From NCBI GenBank assembly GCA_029204225.1, contig CM055101.1:34725683-34789682 (forward strand): a stretch of DNA of 64,000 bases, in the 5' to 3' direction. A program made the position numbers and the translations under genes. The notes under the pieces are model-generated. The model made no database searches and had not been told where the DNA came from. It was given only the letters and a program-made list of their open reading frames with translations. Source of the stretch: Diphasiastrum complanatum. Its lineage: Eukaryota > Streptophyta > Lycopodiopsida > Lycopodiales > Lycopodiaceae. Shown one piece after another: positions 1 through 11,500 of this stretch (within the stretch, counting starts at the first letter, position 1; each line of letters begins with the position of its first letter).

Positions 1-749
1 ACTATTTGGTTCACGTGCAAATTTGGCAAACCTAATTGATTACTTTAGTTTCCTGACCTAGCAAAGGATCATATGTTGTTGAGTTAAAATTGATCAAAAA
101 GCTCTAGAACTCTAAGTCAACTATTTAGATTTTTTTATAAAAGACTTTGGAGATTAATTAAGTGTTGAAAAGATATTGTACTCTAGGATCCTTTGTGATT
201 ACACTAATTTACCTACCATAGTCAAGTGCTAAAATGCAACCTCAAATCCCAACCACACTAAGCTAGAATCACAACCTATATACAAAACTACAGGACATAC
301 TACTACCAACACACCCATACTTGAACGATTGTTTTGAGATCTCGTCTAGATGTGGATTGCAACATCACTTAGAAAATGATATATCCCAACAATGATAGAG
401 ATGTATTTTGCTTGTTCAAATCGAGCACAAGAATGTACTTGATAAGTGATGTTTATAGCCAGCCAAGGGGAATCTTGTTCAAATTAAGGTGGATCAACTT
501 TTTTCATGACTTCAGTGTGGCAGGTCTGGACGCCAATTCACATAACTATTTTGCCTTACTATTGTCCAAGGCTTGGCCTTTCAAGTGAAATCAGTATTAG
601 CCACAAAAATCTGAGCCATTGAAAAAAGGATGTTGATCCAATGGAGGAAGAAGGAGACTAGGCCAGGTGGAAGGCCACCTCTTATAGCCACGTACTCTCC
701 TTGCTTCTTTACTTACTAGTTATCGTTTTCTCTCAAATCTTATTACTAT
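1..749. other. Upstream intergenic sequence
   Basis: AT-rich sequence with no open frame that resembles a protein and no recognisable repeat. It lies upstream of the ADP/ATP carrier gene and may hold distal promoter elements, but I see none that I can name. Confidence 0.4.
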
Positions 750-2015
750 CACCATCTCTCTCTCTCTCACTCACACACAAATTTTTTCATATTACGATCT
801 CTCGTTTGATCTCTCTCTCGCGTAGTGGAAGATGGCAGAAAGCAAATAGAAATGCATGGAGGCTGTTAGTTTATACGGCTTTTCGCTTTGAAACTTCGTG
901 CAGCCTTAAGCTTGCATGCATGCCCAGTTAAGCACAGATCAATTACTGGGATATTATATATTGTCGGCACATGAAACTTCATGTCGGTGGATTTTGCTCT
1001 CGATGAAGTTGAGGTTAAGACTTAGTGGGTCATAATTCGTTGCAGAAGTGGAGCAGATTGGACAATTCTTTGATCTTTCTAGCAACGGCGCTAGTGTTCT
1101 AATCAGGCGGGTGCTCGTGTTTTGTTTATGAGCTGGGTAAGGAGACACATTTGACCGTTATTTTGCTACTATGGATACTGTCCACGAGATTTCTTTCTTT
1201 TAGCTAATTTGATTCTCCACGAAAAAGAGGTTGGATTAATTATTCTGATTATTTCTGCCTTATCAGCATATGCATCGATGCCTTATCTAATCAAAATTCT
1301 TGCTGCTATTTCAAGGCATGCACGAGGTGCTGTTTATGCGCCTAATTTTGGAATTATTGTGTTTTTGGCAATAACTAAGAGAACTTGGCGGATCTGTTAA
1401 ATATAGCTGTGTGTGAAAATTGTCTTACTAATTTGCAGCTGATATACTTTTTTGAGTTCGTCTTATAATTGTCTTCAAAAAAGTAAAATATAGGAGGTTG
1501 CTGTCCTCGAGTTGCATCATCCTGAGTCTGGAGCGGTACCGGTTGCGACTGCTTCTATTGATGATGCTAACTTGTCTCCAAGGAAACGTTTAACTGAGTC
1601 TATAATTTTCATCTGGAATCTTCATGCACACCCATCTGGCTTTGGATCATATTTAATGAACGTTCTCTCGTCAAACATTTATTGTAATTTGTAAGTTTTA
1701 AGTTTAGGGTGTTAAATATCTTTTGTTCTTCTTGAGAGTTCCAGCAAATTCGCATCCTTTACTAGTCGGCTTTCATTTATCCAGGCCAGACTTTTGAACG
1801 TAATTTCTCCTTAAGCATGTGTTTTGGGAGCAGCATTGGATAGTGGTGGCAGATTTTTCATATTATGCATCTGAGTTTATTAATTTATTTAACTGTATAA
1901 TGAATGGATGAATGAGTGTTTCAATCCATGTAAAATAAAATTATGCAGAAGGTTGAATTATCACACTAGAAGTGCTTGATTTCGCAGGGTATTTGAATCT
2001 CAACTCCGGATCAAA
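750..2015 (+). promoter_or_regulatory. Putative promoter and spliced 5' leader of the ADP/ATP carrier gene
   Basis: A CT-rich stretch at about 750-830, typical of plant 5' untranslated regions, lies 1.2 kb before the start codon. No coding frame fills the gap. A good 3' splice site (TTTCGCAG) ends at 1987 and would leave a 28-base leader before the ATG at 2016; a second candidate acceptor (TTATGCAG) lies near 1947. A non-coding first exon plus leader intron is therefore likely, but neither the donor nor the transcription start can be fixed from sequence alone. Confidence 0.35.
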
Positions 2016-2534
2016 ATGTCAGAGACATTACAATTCCCAACAATCTTAGACAAAATGTCGGGATATCTCTACAAGGAGAGCAACCTCAGTTCATCGCGGT
2101 ATTCATCACAGAATTTTGAAAGGATTGATCCTCTAAATCCAGTGATGGGAGCAAGGCAAATGTTGTTGAATAGATGCAGTAATACATCTGCAATTGACGC
2201 TGCAGCTATTTGCTGCATCGGATTAGGATCTGCAAATAGATCATTTCCTTTGACCAATCGTATTATAGTCAATTCTCCATCGGAGAGAGAAAAATCTTTT
2301 TCTGTGAACTTTGTAATGGGTGGAGTTGCGGCAGCTATTTCTAAAACTGCAGCTGCACCCATTGAGCGTGTGAAGCTACTTCTTCAAAATCAAGACGAAC
2401 TGCTAAAGACAGGACGGCTTTCGGAACCCTATAAAGGTATGATGGATTGTTCAGTGCGGACAGTACGTGAAGAGGGAGTGTTGGCGCTTTGGCGTGGCAA
2501 TTTGGCCAATGTCATCAGATACTTTCCCACTCAG
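2016..2534 (+). CDS. AAC: AAC exon 1 (residues 1-173)
   Basis: Encodes the N-terminal extension and the first carrier repeat, including [13 protein letters not shown] and the end of that repeat, [10 protein letters not shown]. The exon closes with CAG directly before a GTAGGC donor. Reading through the donor reaches a stop at 2640, so splicing is needed. Confidence 0.93.
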
Positions 2535-5500
2535 GTAGGCCCACTGTATGCTTTTGCAATTATATGCAGACTACATATTCTTACCTGTTTTGTGAGCTCC
2601 TCTTCTGCTTTCTCTTCGCCTACTCTGTTGTTTTATCAATGACCACCTGCAAAATTTAACAAAAGAAATGACATATGCGGAATTTAGAGTCTGAGAAGGG
2701 TTGAAATTTTGTGCAGAGGCATTTAAAGTAGCCGTTTTTTCTCTTTTTTTACTAACGAAGGACCAAGGGCTTCCTCAAGATGGGTCATGTTTTTCAGATC
2801 TTGTCCCTAGGGACGCCAAATACTATGATTATAAGGAATCAAATATTTCTTGTCCATTTTTCGGCCTGAATAATAAAGTTGTCAAATTTGTTTGAAGAAG
2901 AGCTTTCAAATATGCTTTTTCTTTGCTAATGTGTTCCTATATCCTTAAAGTGGAAGCTTCTTAATTTTTCCGAGGCAGCACGCCTTATTGCAGTACTTCT
3001 AGAATTCGAATTTGATCAACCTTTAATCACAGATCGTGATGCTCTACCAAGGTTCTTCAAAGATGGAAGCAGAAAATATTATTCAGGATCCTTTTGCATG
3101 TTCTGCTTTGATGTTTAATTTGAGGAAGGAACATGAGATTCGAGAATTACTGTACCGAGATTTATTCTTATCCTTCGAGCAATGGTGTAACGACTATCAC
3201 ACAACTGTGGGGACATGACATTTCAATTTAATATAGAGGGTCAGCATTATAGTAACTTTATTCATGGATGTCTAAAATTATATCTGGATTTTGGATGAAG
3301 GTGATGCAGGAGAAAGTGATCGAAGGCTTTTGTCTTTTGTCTATGTGCTCCCCTGAATGCTGTGAATCTGTGTAAACTTGACTAAGATTATTTTTTCATT
3401 GCTTTGCATTTGGTCATTTGAGAACGAGTATATAACGAACCTAATCTTAACTCCACAAAAAGGTCTTTATGAGTTTTTTTTGTAGCAATATGCTAAGAAA
3501 TATCCTCTTTTTTCTTGATTTTCACATACATTGTAATATTGTTTCATTTGTTTTTCTTCAAAGTGTTACACAATCGCTATAATTCCTGTTTTCTGTACCT
3601 CCAATTTTTACTCTATTGGCATCGTTTTTTGCGGCATAAGTCGAGTCAAGCACAACGATCCATATTTTGATAGTGTTTGGTCTTTCATGCAGGCACTTAA
3701 CTTCGCTTTCAAGGATCACTTTAAGAGAATGTTTGATTACAGAAAAGAGAGGGATGGTTATTGGAAGTGGTTTACAGGGAACTTAGCCTCTGGAGGTGCT
3801 GCCGGTGCTACTTCTCTAGTGTTTGTCTATCCACTCGATTATGTTCGTACTCGTTTAGCAAATGATACAACAGATATAAGAAAAGGATCGGAACATCAGT
3901 TCAAAGGCATGCTGGATGTGTTCAGGAAGACATCACAGACAGATGGAATAATGGGGTTATATCGTGGATTTACTGTCTCATGCGTGGGTATTGTTGTGTA
4001 TCGTGGTCTCTACTTTGGTTTGTATGATTCTTTGAAGCCAGTTGTCCTCGCTGGAAACCTTGAGGTACTCCTTTGTGCAGAATAGAGTAATTTGTTTTGG
4101 TTTTAAAGACATTTGAAGTAAATCAATAAATGCTTCTTGGTAGATAAATGCTTCTTGGGATTAACCACTGAGATCACATAGGGTGGGCTATAAAATCTGA
4201 TACACCAACTCACTGCTACCAAACTCAAGCAATATACACCAACTCATCTAGGGTGGGCCACAGAATCTGAAGCATGATACACCAACTCACTGCCCAACTG
4301 AAGCACTATACACCAACTCACCTGGGAAGATAACCATCTCTATAATTGAAAGTTCTCATCATGAGGTGTGTGGGAAGATAACTATTTCCATACAAGAAAC
4401 GTGTGTGTATGATAATAGATGATCTAGTTCAGTACTATAGTTCATTACAAGTGAAAATAATTGACAAAGAGCTAATATCAAATAAGATTTTGAACCCTAG
4501 GAATCACATAGAATCTAACTCAATGGGTGGGTGAGCCCAACTTAAGCATGATGACGCACTAACTCGCCACATCTGGGAAAATTATATCAATGAAAGTTGT
4601 TTGTTGATTATAACCTATGGTGAAACAGTTGACAAAGAGCTGTAACAAACAAGATTTTGAAGGGGTTGATAGAGCTAGAGTAACGGGGTTGTAGTGTTAG
4701 CATTGATCAATGCTTTTAAAGCCATGTTGTTACTCAATCTTGTACGACTATCCATCATTATGTTGATTGGGCCGTAGCATGATTACATGTTGAACTTGCT
4801 CAATACCCTACTCTATATATGTCTCTTACCAATTTTCTCCTTTCGTTTCTTTGATTATTTGAAACTCAAGCATCATGCAAATCTTTGAAGTCTTTTATAT
4901 CAAATTCTTTGTTCAATTTCCTCTTCCATTCATTTATCGTTGACTTATTATTGCCAATCATTATGATGCCACTTATAGAAATCATTTACAATAACAATCA
5001 TAGATTCACCTTCCCTTTTTATTTAAATGCTAGTGTCTACATTGCACCTTTGAAAACCATATGTGATGAAGAATGTCTCTATCCATTTATACCAAGATTA
5101 GGATGCCTGTTTTAGTCAATATATCAACTCAGCATGCATGCAAGGTTCTTGACTCTCCTTGAATTCCTATGGTTGGGCCATGTACACTGGGCATGTACAC
5201 CACCTCGTGTAGATCCCCATTCAAAAATGTTGTTTAGACATCCATTTGGAAGATCTCGAGCATTACTCAATGCTAACTCTACAACCCCATTACTCTATAT
5301 GTTGTGAAGGGGTTGATAGAGCTAGAATAATGGGGTTGTTGATCAATGCTTTTAAAGCCATGTTGTTACTCAATCTTGTACCACTATCCATCACTGATGT
5401 TGATTGGGCCGTAGCATGATTACATGTTGAACTTGCTCAATACCCTACTCTATACATGTCTCTTACCAATTTCATCCTTGCTTAATACCCTACTCTTTAT

Positions 5501-8500
5501 ATGTCTCTTCCCAATTTCATCCTTTGGTTTCTTTGATTATTTGAAACCCAACCATTATGCAAATCATTGAAGTTTTTTATATCAAATTCTTTGTTCGATT
5601 TCCTCTTCCATTCACTTATCATTGACTTATTATTGCCAATCATCATGATGCCACTTATAGACATCACTTAAAATAACAATCATAGATTCACCTTCCCTTA
5701 TTATATAAATGCTAGTGCTTACATTGCACCTTTGAAAACCGTATATGTGATGAAGAATGTCCCTATCCATTTATTATACCAAGATTAGGATGCTTGTGTT
5801 AGTCGATATATCACACTAAGCATGCATGCAAGGTTCCTGACTCTCCTTGAATTCCTCAGGTTGGGCCATGTACACCACCTCATGTAGATCCCCATTCAAA
5901 AATGTTGTTTTGACATCCATTTGGAAGATCTCGAGACCATGCACTACAACCCATGCCAGTCAAATCCTTATTGATGCTAAGTGTTTTCATATTAAAACCC
6001 CTTCCACTTGTGAACATCTGTTGGCCACCAGCCTTGTGGCCTTATACTTGTCTATTTCCCTTTCTGCACCATATTTGATTTTAAAAGCCCATTTTGATCC
6101 TATCACTTTCTTGGTAGGTGGGAGTTCAACAAGTTATAACCAAGCCTCATTTGGGCTTATTGATTGCAATTCCTTAATCCTTTCCCCCACTATGGACTTT
6201 GCAATGCATCTGATCATGTCTGTAAGCTTTCACTGGTATAGTCCTCACCTAGGTTGACCTTTTTTCTTTGCTCCGATCATTCCTTAGTTGTTGATATATG
6301 TTTCAATGGCACATTGCCTTCTTTAATTGGCTCATTTGGTTTTGTGTCTCCTTCATTATGATTTCCTTGCAAATTTTCAATATGCTTCATGGAGCCTCAT
6401 TTAGCCCCCCGTTGAGGAAGGTTGTCTTCACATCCATATGAAAAATCTCCAAATCATAATTGTTTACCCATGCAAGTAGTCTTCTAATGTATCCAATTTC
6501 ATGTGCCACTAGTGCAAATGTCTTTTCATAATTCAGATGCTCTATTTGTGAGTAGCCTTTTGTCACCAAATGCACCTTATATATTCGCATTGACTCATCT
6601 GCTCCACCTTTTCCAATATCAGCCCTTGTTTTCAATGATCATTTCCATACCTCTCTACAAGAGCTCATAAGTAATGTTAGTTGATCTGTCATATGTCATA
6701 TGTGTTGTTGTTGCATAGTCACGATACTAAGTGGCATTTGCCATGCAAAGGGGACCCTTGAATTCACTTGCTATGGGCATCGGGTTGTTGTTAGAGAAGA
6801 CATTTTCTACTCTCTTACCTCCATACGTGCACATCTTGAGTGCTACACTTTCCTCTCTATCATCCCCATCAGCCATATTTGCTTGACCAAGAAGCTTGGC
6901 TTCTTCGATCCTCTTAAGGCAATTCTTGATGAAATACCCAGTTGCGTCATTGTAGTAACATTTATGTTCAGTATTCATCGCCTCGGAGTTTCTTCTTCTT
7001 GTCAAGCCAATCACTGCTATCATGACCTCGCTCTTCATGCTTGTCTTTCTGCTGATGCTTGAAGGCCCATTTCTTGAAGCCACTGATTATTGCCACCTTA
7101 CTATACCCTGGGATTGTTTTTCTACGTGCTTCACTTTTTAAAAATCAATTGGTGACAAAGTTCATGTCCAACTGATCTTTTTTGATTCATGCATGGAGTT
7201 TAGTGAGTCCCACGCTTCTTTGGCTATTGAAGTCTGTTGCATTCGCATTATCACAGTCTGATATCCAAGTGACAAACATATTGCCAAGAACGCTTTTCGT
7301 TCCCTTGCCCTAACAGTGACTACTGCAACCTGATCAAGTGGCGCAACTTTTTTGTCCACCTCTATGCGATCATATCCTTTGACCACCTCCCATAGTCCTT
7401 GATAATGCAAAACGAGCTTCATTTCCCAGCTATAGCAATAGTTGGAGGGTTCTAACTTCTCAATCAATCTTGGATCATTGAACTTCCCTAGTTCTCTTGC
7501 CATATCCTTTTGAGAAGGATAAACTTCAAAAAATGAACGTTGTCTTCTTATGTGAAATTGTTGCACCTTCTGTCAAAAACTTAAATTTTTCAAATGTGAA
7601 GGCTTGGTGCAATTTGTCAAGGTGCTAGGCCATTCCCTTGTGCCTAGCTTATGGGTAGAGGCACTATTGATGGTTTGCAGTCGAAAAATCACTCAGAAAA
7701 GCTATCTGAATCCTGATTAACAATAGAGTCGAAGAAAAACTGGGTGGCCAAATAGAAAGGCGTTTAACTGAATTTGGTTTCACTTAAAAAACAATCTATA
7801 ACTACTATTTGAACTGTCACTTGACAATTCTTGTGATCGAGCATGCATCTAACCTTTTCAATATAGTTACTTTACTCTTTAGTTTATGCAGGATACTATG
7901 AAATTTACTCTCTTTATCCCATTCATGCTGCAATACTCATCAAACAACTTGCTTATGAGTCCCCCCCCGCCCCCCCCCCCCCTCGTTGATATTCAATCGC
8001 TCTTTCTTTTTCAGATACCATATTTGCCTAGGGGGAGGAAAGTAGTATTCAGAAATACATGGGCGCTTCATCAAAAAATGGTGAAACACCCCTCGTCAGT
8101 GCCGTTGATTATCGATGCATTTATCTAGGCCCATAACCGTTGTAGGGTGAACATTTAGAATTCCTTTTAAAGATTAAAGTGTACAGTGAATCTGGGTGAT
8201 TAGCACTAAATAACCACAAGAGCATTGTCTGGTCACACACATTAGATTTAATAATGGCAAAATTGTAGTTTCTTTATGGGGTTCTTACATGTTGAAGGAT
8301 TAATTTAATCTTAACAACACAATCTAGAGATAATTGAAGCAAAGACAGAACATACTGAAAGATAGCAATTAATCAACACAGAAATGTGTGCAAGCACTGT
8401 CACACAAGAACACGAAGAAGAATCACAAAGTTCTAAAAAATGAGCGCACTTACTGCTCACACCATTCTACATTATATTCTTACGACGAGTGCCCTCCCCT

Positions 8501-11500
8501 CCGTCTTGAGCAAAGAGTACTCCGAGATCATTCCAAGAAGTCCTAATCTCGTCATACTTACCGGCCGCTTTCTTTCCTATTCAGCTGAATCCTAACGGTA
8601 ATCCTAATTATGAATTGCTATTCCTAACAAACTCTCCCTCAATTCATACTTAGGTTTAGCCTGGATCTGTTAGTCCAAATTGACTTCTTAGACTTGAATC
8701 TATCTCTAGTCAAAGGCTTTGTCAGTAGATCAGCTATCAAGTTTTCACCACAACAATATTCTACTTTTATCATGCATCCCTGCACTAGATCTATAACAAA
8801 GTGGTACTGCAAGCCTATGTGCTTGCTTCGTTTGTGGAAACCACCATTTTTGCATAGAAAGATGCATCCCTAGTTATCATTATACATCACTGTGGGTTGT
8901 CTTACAATTCCCAGCTCAGTCAGGAAATTGGATATTCAGAGATATTCCTTTGCCCCTTGTCATATCCCCATGTACGCCGACTTTGTGGAAGATAGGGCCA
9001 CTGATTTTTGCTTACAGCATGACCAAGTAATAGCTCCGCCTCCTGTGACAAAAACATACCCACTTGTTGATTTCCTATCATCACAGTCCCCCCCCACAAG
9101 TCTGAATCCACATGGCCTTGAATTTCGAAGTTCTCTCCCTTGTATGCAATCCCCAGGTTCTATGTCCCCTTCAAGTATCTCAACACTCTCTTTGCCGCCT
9201 ACAAATGTCCCATCCCTGGATCTGATAGAAACTGGCTCAATTTACAAATAGAATTGGCCAAATCTGGCCTGGTACATAGCATCGCGTACATTAATGAACC
9301 AATCAGACTCCTGTATGCATAGGCTTCCATTTCTGTTCTTTCATCCTCGTTTTGTGGAGACATTTCTCATCCCCACCTAATTCCATGTTCCATGGGAGTG
9401 GAAATTGCATTGCATGACTTCGTATGTAGTTTTTCTGACTCAATGTCACCTCAATCCCTAGACAATATTGAATGTCCTCTAAATCTTTCATCTCAAATTC
9501 CTTGTTCAATTTTGGTTTACAGTCATTGATCATCAATGTATTGTTAGATATCAAGATTATTTACACAACAGCTATGATGGTCTTACCCTCTGCCTTTTGA
9601 AAGAACACACTAGGATCAGCATTGCTCTTAGTGAATCCTTCCCTGTAAAAATATACCTCAATTCTTTCGTACCAGGATCTTGACGCGTGCTTTAGTCCGT
9701 ATATGGCTTTTCTCAGTTTGCACACCAAGTCAATTCCTTGCTCAAACCCCTCTGTTTGTTTCATATAGACGTCCTCGTGAAGATCTCCATTGAGAAAGTT
9801 GTTTTCCCATCCAACTGACAAATTTCATAATCTTTAGCAGCCGCCCATGACAATAATATTCGAATTGAAGCTATTCTGGCTACAGGTGCGAAGGTGTCTT
9901 CGTAGTCTATGCCTTCTATCTGATCGCAACCCTTTGCCATAATCCTAGCCTTGTATTTGCTTATTACTCCCTCTACGTTGTATTTCTCTTTAAGCACCCA
10001 TTGTGATTCGATCACATCCCTTCCTTCTGGCAATTTTACCAGATCCCACGCATAGTTCTTCTCGATGGACTGCATTTCCTCCTCCATGGCATTCATCCAC
10101 TGATTTGGGTCCATGCTTCTGCTTGCTGCCTTGTACCAATTTGGTTCCTCATGGCTCTCATGTGCAAATAGAACCATGTCTTTAAACTTGGAGGGCATCT
10201 TCTTGATTATTGTCAATCTTCTTTGCATTGCTTCTAACTCTGTCATTGGTAGTTCTTTTGGTACCTCTGGCTCTCTTATTGACGCCTCCTCTGGTATGTC
10301 TGCCAGTGCCTCCTCTTGATTCTGAACTTCTATGTTGACTTCCATGGCATTGTTTATGTAGATGACCTGTGTATTTGGCATTCTTTCTTCATCAGCTTCT
10401 TTTCTCAGTAGGTCCAGCCCCTCTTCATGAAACACTACTTTCCTAGAGATGTAAATGTTCTTTGATTCAGTATGATACACTCTATAAGCCTTAGCATCAT
10501 CTGCGTATCCAACCAAAATGCATTTCACTGATTTTTTTATCTAATTTCTTCCTGTTTTCGTGTGGGATTAGGGCAAATGTCGTGCACCCAAAAACCCTCA
10601 GATTTCTTAGGGACGATTTATGTCCAAACCATTGTTCATAAGGCATTCTTCCATTCAATGCCTTCGTGGGTGACCTATGATTGCATGCACCGCCGTCCCT
10701 GCAGTTTCTACCCACAGAAACTTAGGCATGTCCTTGTCGTGCAGTAGGCACCTCACCTTTTCTATAATCACTCTGTTTTTCCTTTCTGAGACCCCGTTCT
10801 GTTGGGGAGTATATGGGACAGTGAATTCTCTTTTTATCTCATGCAGCTCACAAAAGTCATTGAAGGCGTTGCTCCTATATTTACCGCCATTGTCTGTTCT
10901 CAGTCTTTTGATTCTTCTGTCTGTTTGGTTCTCAACGTATTATTTAAATGATTTAAACACCTCGAATGTCTGGCCTTTTGACTTCAAAAATCTGATAAAC
11001 ACCATCTGTGAGCAGTCGTCTATGAATATGACATAGTATCTCGCTCCTCCAATTGATTCAGTTTCCATGGGTCCACAGAGATATGAGTGGATAAAATTCA
11101 ACAGCTGCCCGTGTCTTTTTCCTTCATAGCTTGCAAACCGTTCTCTGTTCTATTTTCCATACAGGCATGCGTCACATCTTCCTATGTCTGTACTAGGATT
11201 GAAATCAAAATCCCTGACTAAGTTTCTTTGTGCCAATTGACGCAGTCCTACCAATCCCAAGTGTCCCAGCCTCTAATGCTACATATCATTCTTCTTTGTC
11301 TCTGTTGAGGCCACACATGTTATTTCCCACGGCTCTGCACTGACTATTAATTGGTATAATCCCCCTCTCCTTTTTCCTATGGGTATGGCTATACCGTCTA
11401 TAAGCATGCTGCATTCTCTTCTTGAAAATATGATTTCTAGATCCATGTCAACAATGCAAGCAACTGAAATCAAGCCTCTTGGCAATGTTTGGCACATGCA

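Noticed and set aside
701-931. Possible upstream coding exon
   Set aside because: CT-rich, low-complexity leader-like sequence; the translation has no similarity and contains Leu/Ser runs from CT repeats.
2069-2362. 97-codon minus-strand frame opposite AAC exon 1
   Set aside because: Exact shadow of the carrier coding sequence on the other strand.
7886-8128. Frame with a poly-proline run
   Set aside because: The Pro run is the C-homopolymer tract at 7961-7982; flanks show no protein similarity.
8131-8141. GGCCCATAACC as a second half-tRNA primer site
   Set aside because: Only 11 bases match, there is no adjoining LTR end and no element in the right position; probably chance or a small remnant.
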